Part shown: positions 1 through 11,531 of the stretch, piece by piece | Layout of the letters: every line of letters begins with the position of its first letter | Numbering within the stretch: the stretch's first letter is position 1 | Assembly (NCBI GenBank): GCA_963932465.1 | Contig: OZ010791.1 | Location: 619,635,800-619,699,799, forward strand | Length of the DNA: 64,000 nucleotides | Direction: 5' to 3' | DNA from: Maratus speciosus | Taxonomy: Eukaryota; Arthropoda; Arachnida; Araneae; Salticidae | Translations under genes and position numbers: made by a program | Notes under the pieces: model-generated | Told to the model about the DNA's origin: nothing | Databases searched by the model: none | Seen by the model: the letters and a program-made list of their open reading frames with translations, nothing else

Positions 1-1148
1 ATATTACGTCGTATTGAAAATACAATATTGGGCGTCAGCAGAGCAGATAAATATATATCTTCACACGAGTTTGAAAAAACGTATTGAAACATGGAAATAT
101 TGGTATATTTTAACATTTTGAGATCCTCTGAATTTGTTTTCACCATTTTTAAATCTATTACATATGGGGCATTTGACTTTCGGGAAAAAAATCTGACAAA
201 ATTAAACTTGCTAAAATAATATTTTAATCTGATAGACGAATGCCTTAATGATTCAAAATAAAGAAAAAAATGGTCAGCAGCGAAAATTTTTTTATTTAAC
301 TGAGGTTTAAGTTAAACTTGCGAGTTTAATTTTCCTTACCATTTTACCCCTATAACTTTTTATTTTCTTCTAAATTTTTACTTATAATGAATTTGTATAC
401 TACCCACAGAACATTCAAATAAGAAATAATAACAAAGTAGTACTTTTAAGACAGAATTTTTGCATAACATTGTCTTAAAAGGGTGTTAAAGAAGGGGCGG
501 TAAGGTAAAAAAAGGGGGATGGTATTGGAAAAAAGGGACGGTAAGGAAAATTACCAACTATTTTTAGAAAAATCATGTTAAGACTAAGTGATAGCCACAA
601 TGTTCATTGATTTTTAGAAACAGTTGTTAACACTGGATTAAATTAAATGTATTTTTTAATTTACCTCGAAAAGTGCAGGAATAAACCTTGGGGGCGGTGA
701 GACTACCAATAAAGCCACGATGCTTGAAATTGATATTTAAATGCCGATTTAAATTCTACAGTAAATTTCCTGCCAAAGAATTTCAGACATTATTTCTCTA
801 GCATACTCCTGTTTGAGAAAAAACTTGAAAAAAATTCTGTGGCTGCATCTGAAAGGATTTTCTGTATAATTTTAGAAGAGGGATGGTAAGGAATCTAAAA
901 CCCAGGGACAGAGTTTAAAAAAATAATAACAACCCTAAAAATGTGTGCAGGTTAATTTTTAGCTACATATTTATGTAAAACAATAGTTCCAGTTTCAGAA
1001 AAAAATTACATCGAATTATTTTTATTGAAATAATTTTATCCAGACAGCTCCAAAATTAAAATTCAGCATCAGGGACACGGGGCGGTATAGGAGTTTCCCA
1101 GGTGTTTGGACCCCCAACACCTATTAACCGTGAACGCCTTAACCGGGT
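1..1148. other. Non-coding, AT-rich
   Basis: No gene is recognisable here. Short GGTAAGGAAAATTA-type motifs recur in both orientations around 325-345, 500-550 and 880-895, which suggests a decayed inverted-repeat transposon. Near 1118-1150 a run containing CTATTAACCGTGAACGCCTT resembles the terminus of a pogo-type MITE, but no partner end was found. Confidence 0.5.
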
Positions 1149-1529
1149 TCCACTATATATAAATGTGTGTATGCGTGTATATTAGAATTTCCACAAAGGT
1201 TTAGGTCCCTAGAGATCATTCTTAGTGAAGAACTAAAATAAAGATTTCAGATTTTTTAAAAATAAAATTCATAGAATTTTTGTACTTGCTATTTTTTTGT
1301 AATCATGGGAAAAAATATTTAAATAACAAGAAACTCGAAAACAATTTTTCATCAAAAGGTTTTAATCTCGATGTCAATCCACATCACAGTATTTACTAAA
1401 TATGTAGGTAATCTGTCGTCTGGATTAAGGGGGGGGGGGGAGTGAAAATTACCTAAATTAGCACGCAATCGTTGATTTTTCAAAACAAACATTCTTAAAA
1501 TTCCGGGCAACGCCGGATACTTTAGCTAG
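1149..1529 (+). mobile_element. Probable short non-autonomous Helitron
   Basis: The sequence ends with a GC-rich hairpin (CCGGGCAACGCCGG, about 1503-1516) followed after about ten bases by CTAG and a T at 1526-1530. This is the usual Helitron 3-prime end: a hairpin then CTRR, inserted next to a T. The left boundary is tentative and placed at a TC before a TATATATAAA tract near 1149. No coding capacity is seen. The 3-prime end is fairly secure; the 5-prime end is a guess. Confidence 0.45.
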
Positions 1530-2030
1530 TGTCTGTATATAAATGGGCAATTATAGGTATACGTACCTCAAACACCCCGCTGAGCGCCCGCAGTGTAAAG
1601 TTTGTGTGTAAATGAAAAATACTGTTTTCTCAAAACTATCTGACCTAGGATAATCGCTATATTTTCTCCGCAAGATTTAAATAAACTACTACTACCCGTA
1701 ATTTTTCATAATATTAGTTTCAGTAGATTCGGAAATAGTGGAGAGGGGGGGGGGGCATATTTTTGCAGTTGCAGTACATTTTCGACTATATCTCTGAAAA
1801 TATAATACCTAAAATTAAAACAAATATGTTATAGAGTTTATTTTTACGAGATCTTTCGAACGATATTCCGCGCAATAATAATAAATCAAGTAATTTAATT
1901 AGTCTACCTAAATTTTTCCTAAAAGTATTTGTGAATGGCTAATAATCTATAAATATGTGGATCAATAAACTTTATAACTCTGGCAACTTTGCACCTTCCA
2001 TAGTTTTCGAGAAAAACGCAGGGATGTAGT

Positions 2031-2181
2031 GGAGGGTATACGGGGATATACGCCGTCTACCCTCTGGATTTTTTTAAGGAACACCGTATACCCTCTGTTT
2101 CTCAAGAAAGCTATAGTATATACACTCCAGGGTATACGCTCTGCCTTGAGCGTATACCCTCTGCTTAGAGAGTATACCCTC
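2031..2181 (+). repeat. GTATACCCTCTG short-motif cluster
   Basis: A 12-base motif, GTATACCCTCTG, occurs exactly about three times (near 2087, 2151 and 2171). Degenerate copies lie near 2055 and 2131, and an inverted GAGGGTATAC sits at the start. The spacing is irregular. An 83-codon frame runs through it, but its content follows from the repeat and does not look like a real protein. The flanks from 1531 to 2745 hold nothing else recognisable apart from a G-tract near 1743-1755. Confidence 0.6.
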
Positions 2182-3579
2182 TGTTTTTTTTACGACTACA
2201 CCACTGGAAAAACGGCTGTGACAGAACGGACAGACAAGTCACACGAGTTCTCTTTTAATGGTTCGGTTTTTACTTTTTAAGTACGGAACCCTAAAAAATG
2301 ACTTCTTTCTCAATATAGATTTGTAAATCTCGAAGACACTGCTTCTCCTCGGAACTCAAAAATGTATAAGAAAAGCGCTATTCTTTCAGCAGACATCCAT
2401 TTTTTTTAAATATGACTAAAATAATAATCTTTTGCAGTGCTGCCATCTATACTTACACTTTCATACTTCTTTATCTACTCTTAAAATAATGTTTGGTGCT
2501 GCCATCTATAAACGAGTCATAATACTACTTTATCGTAGAATATTCATATTCATATATTTCTCTTTATATATATGATATTTCAAAGAACTTTTCGGGGGAA
2601 AATAGTCATTTGCTTCCGAAATGATTGCGCGAAAGCAACATTACACAAAAGGCGATTTAGCAGATGTATTAAAAAGGAACGCTTACAAGATTTGAATGAG
2701 ATTCGAAAACAAATCTAAAATTTTCCTCCAACAAAATATTTAAAAGAAGAAAGGGTAAAGTGGCCACTCTAAGGTTTGATGATTTTTTATGATACCTTTT
2801 TATTCGGTAAAGTTATAGAAATAAATACAAATAGTGACTATAATAACTTTAGTTCTAATTGTTATTTTACTTTTGTTTTAAAATGTACCACGTTACTTAA
2901 AAAACTCTACAAAATGACCACTTTGCCCGACTAGACGAGGTAAAGTGGCCAACATAGGTACATAAACAAATCACATTGATTCAGGATGTATATTTAATGA
3001 ACATAAACTAAAGTAACACACATTAAGAATAAGTATTATATTTTGTAATAGGCTAAATCATTACGAGATAAAGTAAATAGTAATGAGTATCAATAGTCTA
3101 TCAACAAGGGATTAGGCATAGTGTCTACTTACAAAATTCGCACTGAAACTTATCACCGTCATCACAACCGGCACACTCTTTATGTGCCCACTTCCTACAT
3201 TTAAAACATCTAATCCATCCTTCATTGTCTGAGTAGGCTTCATTACAATAGAAGCATTCTACATGACCATCCATTTCTTTTTCTGGTTTCAAACAAAACT
3301 GTCCGTTCGTTTGATTTGCCCTTTTAATTTCAGTTTTATTCTGAATGTTAAGCTTATGTTTCTTATTAGGGGCAAGATTTTTTTTTTTTTTTTCCTGCTC
3401 TTTATCTTCTTGGTCTTCTACTCCTCTGCTTTTTTTTCTGCTTTCCTGTAATTAGTTAATTTTTATAAGGACTAGATGTCAGAACAGCCGCTCTAGCTTT
3501 TACCATATTTTATTTTCTTTACTTTACAAATGCTTGTATTGGTAGAGGAATAATTTATTTTATACTTAGTACTGAATAC

Positions 3580-4299
3580 CAGGGGTGATTCTGAGTAAAA
3601 ATAAATTTTCTGAAACTCGCTGAAAGGTTACAACAGAGGGTGCGAAGGGGGCGGAGAATCCACTCTCGGCACTAACTTTGTGTTTTTTTCGTGATCTTTT
3701 GGCGAATTTACGGTTTTTTCGCGATCTTTTGACAAAATTTGCCGTTTCTCACGATCTTTTCACGAAGTTTGCCGTTTTTTCGCGATCTTCTGACGAAATT
3801 TGCCGTCTTTTCGCGATCTTTTGACGAAATTTTTTTTTCGCGATCTTCTGACGAAATTTCTCGGTTTTTGCGCGTTCTTTTGACGAAATTTGACGTTTTT
3901 TTCGCAATCCTTTAACAAAAATTGCGGTTTTTTTCGTGATCCTTTATGAAATTAGCGTTTTTTCCGCAATTCTTTGACGAAATTTGCGGGTTTTTTCGCG
4001 AGCTTCTGACGAAAATAGCGTTTTTTTTTTTGCGATCCTCTGACGAAATCAGCGTTTTTCCCGCGATCCTCTGACAAAATTAGAGTTTTCCCTGCGATCC
4101 TTGTTGCGGTGCAAATTGCCGCGATGCGAAGTTGCGATTTTGCTTTGAACGATTGACGAAATTGATTTTTTTCGGCGACCATTTGTGGAAATTCGCGATA
4201 CATTTTATGTCCGAATTTTCGGATTTATGATCAATTTTTTTTAATTTTCGGAAATGACTGCCTCAATTTTTCGGAAAATTCGGAACAGAATCACCCCTG
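3580..4299. mobile_element. hAT-like MITE with internal tandem repeats
   Basis: The ends are inverted repeats, CAGGGGTGATTCTG on the left and CAGAATCACCCCTG on the right. The flanking octamers CTGAATAC (3572-3579) and CTAAATAT (4300-4307) match at 6 of 8 positions, as expected for an old 8-bp hAT target duplication. It sits inside the pogo transposase remnant, whose reading resumes on both sides. The interior is mostly a tandem array. No transposase is encoded, so it would have moved in trans. It is old, judging by the decayed duplication. Confidence 0.7.
3680..4115 (+). repeat. Degenerate ~35-40 bp tandem array
   Basis: About eleven or twelve units resemble TCGCGATCTTCTGACGAAAT followed by TTGCCGTTTTTT, with units of roughly 35 to 45 bases varying mainly in T-run length. 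It fills most of the MITE at 3580-4299. Divergence between units is substantial, so the array is not freshly amplified. Confidence 0.75.
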
Positions 4300-4621
4300 C
4301 TAAATATGAACTTTGCACTCCACCACCCCAGCCAGTGCGATTTCTTCAGCCAAAACTCCGCTATTACTGGGTCCAGCCACTACTTCCACTTCTGTTGAAA
4401 ATAGTCCACCTACATGTTCAATCAGTGCATTTTTACAGTTTGCTTCTTCTTTAGCAACGTTCAGATCATTGTATAGAAAAAAAATTAAGGGTGGAAGAAA
4501 AAAAATATATGAGTTTTCATTTTTTTTCTTTGTAGAAAAAAATAATTATTTTGGACATTACCTACTTTTATACAAAGGTACAGATTTCATCATGATACCA
4601 CGGGTGAGAAAGGTGTCTTAA

Positions 4622-5215
4622 CAATATGTACAGTAAAAAAAAAAAAGGTTAAAACTTTCTTAATCTCGGAAAATATAATATAATCATAAAAGAAAATATA
4701 TAACAATCCCTTTCTATTTAACCGCGATTCTGAAGCCTGAAGAGTGTTCTTTACCTTTAGAAAATGCAGAAACCAATATATTTTAGAAATTTATAGAAGC
4801 ATTTATATAAACAAAGTTCCTTTTCCTGCCACTGATTTTCGAAAATCTTTCAAAGTAGCTCTTATAGTACAGTTTTCTCAACGTGTAATACAGTTTCGTT
4901 TTTTGAATGCTATTCACTGTTAACGAATAGACAGAATAATTTTGTCGAATATTTGCTATTTGGCCAAATTACTGTTCGTTGCATCCCTACACAGGCGTTG
5001 CACAGGCGTTAATTTATTGTATTCACGTGAAGTAATAAATTGATTAAAGTTTTAACTGCTACAGTTTTCAATTAAGAATTAAAATACCAGTACTATTTCG
5101 GATAGAGTCGTACACAGTGAGGCAGAATACATAGTAAAACACAGAGAAGGGTTTAAAACGAAGTTTTCATTCATATTCCTGTATATTAAGCTGCTCAGCA
5201 ATGCTTTGATAAGAG
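4622..5215. other. Non-coding with a hAT-like terminus
   Basis: No gene is seen. The stretch ending CGTTGCATCCCTA at about 4988 resembles the common TAGGGATGCAACG hAT terminal repeat, preceded by a TTGGCCAAATT-type palindromic region typical of such ends. No matching left end or target duplication was identified. Confidence 0.4.
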
Positions 5216-5217
5216 TA

Positions 5218-7692
5218 CAGTAAACTCTGTCTAACACGGAATTGGTCAGGACTGAGAAAAATTTCCGTGGAAGACAATATTCTGGCTTATGCAAAAGAGC
5301 TTCCTCCCTCCAACAACAACAAAAAAAGGGCAAATCTTATATTTTTTTTACGTTCGTAACTTTTAGTACTGTTTTTTAAAATGAAATTAGATTGTTATTA
5401 AATTTGTTGTTTTTAATAATTTCGAAAAACATTATTTGAACACAAAAATAAATATTACCAATGCAAAATTGCTCCAATTGGGAAATTTAATGAAAATCAT
5501 TTAATTTAGCCAATAAAATTACATACTTCATATTTTGCACAATAGTTAAAAAAATCAAAAAAGAATATTTTTTCGATGCTTGTTTTTTCTTTCGGTTTAC
5601 CATGCATTCTGCACTAACCCGTAAGTCTGTTCTTTTCGGTATTATTTTTTTTTTTCATTTCTCTGAACAAGGAAAATAATTTTGAGGCACCTAATTATTC
5701 TCAAACCGTCCTGATATGTTTGAATTCCACCGCTGTCTTCAACGTTTTCTGAAGCGTTGTCATCCGCATTTGCTTTCCGAAAAGAACGATCACTTTTTCA
5801 GGCGACATTTGAGCAAAGTTTGCCAATCCATTTAACAGCATCGAAAACACTGATGTTTTTTGTTAGATCGGTGGCTGAAGAACAATCATCAAAAGACGCA
5901 ATAATCGACCACGACAGATACCTTTTAAAGTGGGTTTCAGCATTTTAATGATTCATTGATCCATTGTTTGTGTTGGTGCAGTAGTATCCGCCGGAAGAAA
6001 TTGTAAATTTATATTCGACAGTTTGACGTCGGCATAACAATGTGCATTATCGATGAACACTTTATTTTCCTTCAATCATTCGTCTATTGAACTCTATCAG
6101 CCCCCCCCCCCCCCCACACACACACACACACTCCCCATTAAGACAATGGACATTCAGTATTTTTTCTGGGACTTCCAAGTCACAGGCAGATTAACAATAT
6201 TTACATTCTTGAAACATAATGTCGTTTTCGATTTCTCAATCACTATATATATATATTTTTTATAAACTGCCCCCGAATTCGCAAAAAACAAAACAGTGAC
6301 ACGTTCGTTAGAGGTTTTACCTCAGCGGCATTAGCTTCGTCTTTTTACAACAGACTTACTTGGCACACCCGATAAAATAGTTCAGTCTCTTTTCAATGAT
6401 ATATGTCCCTTTCTTGATATCTTTCAATCGGTAGATGAAATTTTCCTTTCCATTTCAGAATTTCATGTTATGGGATATTTTTCTTGTGTCAGCAAGCATG
6501 CTTCATGGCAATGTTGTTTAGAATATGGAAATTCATTAACAATTCACTGGAAGCTTTAAAATGCATTTTACCTATTTTTTCTCAATAAAGTCCACGTGTG
6601 AGCAAAATTTTCATTTTAGTAATCGAAAAACATCCAAAAGTTAATGCACCAATGTCATCATTTGTCACAGCACGTTTCCTCTTTCTATTGAAGGTTTTCA
6701 ACTCTTTCTTTTTATAGCGTCATAAATTTGAGTTTTACCATAATTAAAATTAATATAAAGATCTTCTACAGAATAATTATTTTTCTTTTAATTTGGTAAA
6801 ATCGACTTTATCCTGCAGGCATGGAGTATTGAGTTTAGATTTTGAAGCAATTTTTACGATGCACTTACTAATATCCCTAGACAAGATAAAACGACGAAGA
6901 ACAAATAACCCATGCAATGAGTTTTCTAAACACGTGATTCTTTGGAATGAAGCACACGTCAATCGAATAGCATTTTATGTTTTTGATTCAAAGGCTGTAT
7001 CTTGAGTTGTAATTAAACAGCTTGCCGATGACGATCTTTTATTAATTGTCCTGACCCGAAAATCGGTTGAAAGCTGAAATTCTGAAAGTCTTTACAGATA
7101 AATGAGAAATGCTGTTCAATTTCTTAGTACTGCTGTAATACCTGCAAATTTGAAGTTTACACTCAAACACGCATACACACACACACCAAAAAAGAAAATA
7201 ACTTCGAGAATGAGTCAGTAAGCTATCACTTTGCATTTGAGTACAATATTAAAGCATAATATAGTGTACTTTAGAAAACACATTTTCATAAATATGCATC
7301 CTTCTAGTAATAATAATTTTTACATGCAAATTTATACAGGAAAAAATGATTATTTAATTTTTTAAACGCAAGAATTTCTTAAAATTTAAACAGTTACTAG
7401 TTCCTTAAATTAACTTTTTTAAACTATTACGGAATTCAATTAAAATTCTCGGCATTGAATATATGACGTATGCATTAAAGTTTCACAAACGAAATGCTTT
7501 TCATTTTTAAAGTATCTTTTTTTCCACCTTATGCAAAATTTTGGTTTTGGTGGGACCTTAAAAACATTTCCGTTTCCGCGTTAGACAGATTCCGGCTTAT
7601 GCAACAAGAATTAATCTTATTTTCTATGTGCTCGCCGGTACTTGAAAAAATTTCCGCGGTAGACAACTTTCCGGCTTGTACAGAATTTACTG
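5218..7692 (-). mobile_element. Decayed Tigger/pogo DNA transposon
   Basis: The element is bounded by CAGTAAACTCTGT on the left and the inverse ACAGAATTTACTG on the right, with TA on both sides (5216-5217 and 7693-7694), the target of the Tc1/mariner-pogo superfamily. At 2475 bp it matches full-length Tigger elements. Minus-strand coding remnants are collinear with a pogo transposase: a helix-turn-helix segment with YGKTQIYDAIKRK near 6700-6760, and a downstream piece ISVFDAVKWIGKLC near 5800-5880 that resembles the C-terminal DALxWI region. Stops and frameshifts are many. Small ORFs on either strand here are by-products of this decay. Confidence 0.7.
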
Positions 7693-7745
7693 TATTTGTC
7701 GACACCATTTCAAGGGTGGATTTTGTATCGTCTGGAAGTTATGAA

Positions 7746-8069
7746 ATGAAAATAATTTTTCGGACCTAAAATTTACTCGCTAAACTCCATTACAAATTAT
7801 ATAATGTCCTCCAAAAGTCCCAACTCCTCCCTCTCTATCCACCAAGTATTTTCTCTATCTCGGAAACGCGTCGGAACGGAATTTCAGAAAACTCTAAAAC
7901 ATGTGACCAATGAAAATAATTTTTCGGACCTAAAATTTACTCGCTAAACTCCATTACAGATTATATAATGCCCTCCAAAAGGCCAAACTCCTATCTCTCT
8001 ATCCACCAAGTATTCTCTCTATCTCGGAAACGCGTCGGAATTTCAGAAAGCTCTAAAACATGTGACCAA
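7746..8069 (+). repeat. Tandem duplication, ~164-bp unit, two copies
   Basis: Positions 7746-7909 and 7910-8069 are near-identical head-to-tail copies (start ATGAAAATAATTTTTCGGAC, end ACATGTGACCAA). They differ by a handful of substitutions and a short deletion near 8038. No coding content. The surrounding 7695-8611 holds nothing else recognised. Confidence 0.85.
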
Positions 8070-8619
8070 CCAATTTGAGGGGAGGAACTCGTTTGTTTAT
8101 TTTCTTTGGGGAGGGAGGCGGTCAGACTTTAAAATGTTCAATATTAACATATTTGGATTCCCGGGTACATTTTACATTAAGATATCCGGCGGTAAATCAG
8201 TCGGTCAAGCAGTTTAGGAATTAGGCAGGGTTAAATTTTGGAACTCAACAAGTCGACGTTGTACCCAGTGAAATTGTATCTCACTGTGTATGATTAAAAT
8301 CTTATTTATTTCATAATGGATAAAATGCATTATATGTTACTTTAACATACTTTTATGTTTTAGAGACCTAGGGTACACTAGTGTCACCTTAGGACCACAA
8401 AGTTCAGCCCATCGATTTTTCAGTATTACGATGCATGGACTCTCAGAAATCCGACACAACCATGTGACATGCCAAACTGCTGAATGTGTCAGTTAAGCAC
8501 ATAAAAAATCAGCATTGTCATTCTGTGTACTGGGTGCGACCCACAGTCAGACGAATACTAATATCATTTTAAATGTTTTTTCTTCTTGTTTTAGTCGTTA
8601 ATAAATTCGGTATGCAAGA

Positions 8620-9243
8620 TAGAGATCTGCACGGGCCGATTTTCATTCACGGCACTCGGTCCGTGCCTAACTTCTTTTTCTGTTTAGAGCCGGGACTGTT
8701 TTCATTCCTAGTTTTAACGGGCCAAAATTTTCAGTCCTGGTTTTGATCCAGCCCGCATGAAAATCATTGTCTCAGAGTGGCCTTGTCCATTCAAAATTCA
8801 GTAAAATTAGGCCTGGCCCAAAAAATGTTGCAAAAAATGCATACATTTTTAAATCGCCATTATTTTTCACTTAAATATTAACATTTATTACTTTTTAAGA
8901 ATAGTATATTTCTACGCTTATTAAAATTTAGTAACACGTCTGAAGTAGAACCTGCCTATGACAGAACCCTGTTTTAAAATGGAAAACGTATCGCAGCCTG
9001 CGGCACTTCTATAATAATGAAGCTTATAAACATGAAAAAAAAAAAGTTAAGATAAATATTTTTAGTCAGAACTCCTCGTACGAGACAAATTTGTAACCAA
9101 ATCGACGTAAAAATCAATGTTTTGTAGAAATTCACTCGAGCTCGGGCAGAGATTACAGAATTTTTCCGGGCCGGACCGAATTTTTTTTTTTTCTATGATT
9201 CGGGCGGGCGGGGCCACGAAATTTCGGCCCGTGCAGACCTCTA
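8620..9243. mobile_element. Non-autonomous hAT element with perfect 8-bp TSD
   Basis: Terminal inverted repeats TAGAGATCTGCACGGGCC and GGCCCGTGCAGACCTCTA are flanked by a perfect 8-bp duplication, ATGCAAGA, at 8612-8619 and 9244-9251. The 624-bp interior is rich in GGGCCG/CGGGCC motifs near both ends and has no ORF. Target length and terminal motif fit the hAT superfamily. The perfect duplication suggests a younger insertion than most elements nearby. Confidence 0.85.
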
Positions 9244-9251
9244 ATGCAAGA

Positions 9252-9815
9252 TGCCCCCAATAAACAGATTTATTTATGTAATGGCGAAATTTTCAGCAGA
9301 CGATTATATCTAGCTTTTAAGAAATCTGTCTCTGTATATTACTCCCGCATCCGGCTGTCCACCCCGTACTGTCATTTCCCTGCTCAGTAATAAATGCTTA
9401 AAGCTCATTAATAAATGCAATATCATTTAGCACTTAATAAAAAAGGGAAAATTGCAAAAATGAAAATAACATTACTTTTGAAAACAAACTTTAATATTAC
9501 ATAATCAGGAAATTACATGATACATAGTTTTCAAATGCACAAATATTAAAATAAAACACAAATCGCAGAAACATGGCCTCTTGAAGGTATCCATGTGTAA
9601 CCAATTGTGCTTATTATTTTTTTTATTATTATTAAGTCCGATTTTTTAAACAATTTCAAATAATGCATGATAAATCCTTCTTATTCTGAAATAGCTTGCT
9701 TATGTGCAGAGCTGTGTAACGAGATAATCACAATAACACCATGACTATGCTTGACTATTTATCTTATTCACGTAAATTATATATTCATTCGAATTAGAGC
9801 AGTAGGTTACTAAAT
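9252..9815. other. Probable 3-prime UTR and flank of the 9.8-kb gene
   Basis: The sequence is non-coding. On the minus strand, downstream of the stop at 9816, candidate polyadenylation hexamers are AATAAA-type motifs near 9617-9640 and ATTAAA at 9495-9490. This would give a 3-prime UTR of roughly 200 to 330 bases. No transposon was recognised here. Confidence 0.4.
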
Positions 9816-10310
9816 TTACTGTGACCACCAAGTATGCGTGCTCGGCATATCGGATGCACCAGCGGCTTCGGGATCACTCTTCTCCTCGTCAGAGTCCGAT
9901 AAATCGCGCCAATATTCAATGAGGTCGTCGAGAATCTTAATGCTTTCTTTTATGTTGGCTTGCTCCAATTCATTCGACAAAGATGTGTCTCTGGCAGGAA
10001 ATTGGCCGTAGTCCTCGACTAAAAACTGAAGTGCAGATCTTTTCATAAGCACGGAAGTATCAAGCCTAGATCTATCGCGGCAGCCAGTATTTACTATGTT
10101 CATTTTTATGGGCTTGATGACATCGACCACCAGATTGCCGATTTGCCTTTTCTCTTCCTCTGTGAAATCCACACGTTTTCTTGCAACTTGGAATATTAAA
10201 TTGAGAGCCTTATCTGCCTTGGCATTGCTGGCTCGTGAAACATCAGAGTTAGTGTACTCAACATTTTGTAGCTCTTGTAAACTTTCCACTAGTTTCTCTT
10301 TTATCGCCAT
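9816..10310 (-). CDS. Uncharacterised acidic protein, probable host gene exon
   Basis: A 164-codon ORF read from ATG at 10310. I do not recognise the family. The frame is open 12 codons further upstream, but I prefer this start because a strong splice acceptor (TTTTTCATTTCAG on the minus strand, AG at 10332-10331) lies just 5-prime of it. The exon would then begin at 10330 with a short 5-prime UTR. The base composition is visibly richer in G+C than its surroundings. The protein looks soluble and helical: MAIKEKLVESLQEL at the N terminus, a central IGNLVVDVIKPIKMN segment, then ALQFLVEDYGQ, a helix with IKILDDLIEYWRDL, and a Ser/Asp/Glu-rich tail (DLSDSDEEKSDPEAAG) ending TWWSQ. No signal peptide or membrane segment is evident from the chosen start. 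An upstream exon is not visible, so the true N terminus could lie elsewhere. It is the only convincing non-mobile coding sequence here. Confidence 0.6.
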   Translation of the reverse strand: MAIKEKLVESLQELQNVEYTNSDVSRASNAKADKALNLIFQVARKRVDFTEEEKRQIGNLVVDVIKPIKMNIVNTGCRDRSRLDTSVLMKRSALQFLVEDYGQFPARDTSLSNELEQANIKESIKILDDLIEYWRDLSDSDEEKSDPEAAGASDMPSTHTWWSQ

Positions 10311-10330
10311 GCCGAAGGAGATAAAAGTCA

Positions 10331-10343
10331 CTGAAATGAAAAA
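10331..10343 (-). promoter_or_regulatory. Splice acceptor upstream of the 164-aa ORF
   Basis: The minus strand reads TTTTTCATTTCAG, a pyrimidine-rich tract ending in CAG, immediately before the presumed 5-prime UTR. It fits a canonical 3-prime splice site and supports an intron extending toward higher coordinates. No donor was identified in the AT-rich stretch up to 10815. Confidence 0.5.
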
Positions 10344-10817
10344 CATATATAAACGTAACTGATATGCAATCTATTAGTTCTAATTTTATAAAATTTTTAT
10401 TTGAAATTTTACAAGCAAGCAAAACATATCTGTTATTGTCATGGTAAGAAAATATACATTGAAAAAATGTAAATTAATTACAATTTGGGATTTTTTAAAT
10501 TTTAGTAAGTCCTTTAGTTTCTTTTACGATATTGCTCAGCAATATTTGAAGGTGAATATTACACAAATCAACGCAAGGTGCTTATAAAAAAGTGACTCAA
10601 AATCAGGCATCATACGCCATTAATCCTGATATCATAGGCAACCTCCTGAATTCAACACTATAAGAAAGTTCTGAAAGCACTGAGACCTAATATGTTTAAG
10701 TTTATTACATGTTACTAAAATGTAAAGCCCTGAATCCAACAGCATACAATCTATAAATTAAATTAAACTTCATTTAAGGAATCTCACAATAAATCAAAAT
10801 TTTAATTTTTTTAGATA

Positions 10818-11233
10818 CCGGTTGAATCAAAAGTTCATTACAACTTTAAAAACTCATAAAAAAGGAAGAAATTTTGATAAAGGAGTGCGGTTCGCAAGAA
10901 AGGGCTCACAAGGTAGTCGGATTTTGTTATCAGCCAAAAAAAATTAGTTAAAAAATCACATGTAGAGGGCGCTGACGACCCGAAATACAATGAACAGGAC
11001 AACAATATGCTCCATTCAATTGTTCTTCCAATAACAAATGTTCAACATGACCTCCAGAACATTCTACGACACAACTGTTGTCCTGTTCGTTGTGTTTCGG
11101 GTCATCAGCGCCCTCTGCATGTGACTTTTTAACTAAATTTTTTTTGCTGATAAAAAAAACTCCGACTACCATGTGAGCTCTTTCTTTTTTTTTATGAGTT
11201 TTTAAAGTTGTAACGAACTTTTGGCTCTCCCGG
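10818..11233. mobile_element. Foldback MITE, TA-flanked
   Basis: Two arms of about 180 bp (10818-11000 and 11055-11233) are inverted copies that share CATTACAACTTTAAAAACTC, GGTAGTCGGA and AGAGGGCGCTGA segments and flank a short centre. The outer ends are CCGG with TA at 10816-10817 and 11234-11235, which suggests a Tc1/mariner-class target. The 124-codon minus-strand frame over the right arm is a by-product of the palindrome. Arm divergence is roughly a tenth by eye. Confidence 0.8.
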
Positions 11234-11497
11234 TATAATAAAACTCCTTTTTTTTCAACATTTTGATATACTTGTTTCTTTGCAATTTCTATTAGAACAG
11301 AAGTTGTGACTGTTAGAATCATACCATCTCAAGAGTTAAAACGGCGTTTCCGAAACTTTGAAGACAGTTTTCTCAAAATGACATTTTTGGGTATACGCGC
11401 AAGATATCTCAAAACTTCTGAATATTTTTTTCATGAAATATTTAAAAGATGTGTTTCATGTTAGTCTGCATAAACTGAATATAAAATTTTATATTTA

Positions 11498-11531
<34 letters not shown>

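Larger units (their letters stand above)
2752..4480 (-). pseudogene. Decayed pogo/Tigger-type transposase, C-terminal part
   Basis: Minus-strand reading from about 4480 down to a stop at 3125-3127 gives the tail of a DDE_1 (pogo/jerky-like) transposase. An ARAAVLTSSPYK stretch lies near 3500. It is followed by a lysine-rich linker that contains stops and a poly-A/T tract. The last ~45 codons form a cysteine/histidine finger (VECFYC, WIRCFKC, WAHKEC, FQCEFC), the PHD-like module many insect pogo transposases carry at the C terminus. A further piece (NDLNVAKEEANCKNALIEHV, 4360-4470) lies beyond an inserted MITE at 3580-4299. The likely element end is AGGGTAAAGTGGCCACTC at 2752. The catalytic domain was not found upstream. 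Several stops and frame changes make it non-functional. Confidence 0.7.

Noticed and set aside
3680..4115. CRISPR-like array
   Set aside because: Units are contiguous and degenerate without unique spacers, in a eukaryotic MITE.
10948..11322. 124-codon minus-strand ORF
   Set aside because: It follows the right arm of a foldback MITE; the protein is a by-product of the palindrome.
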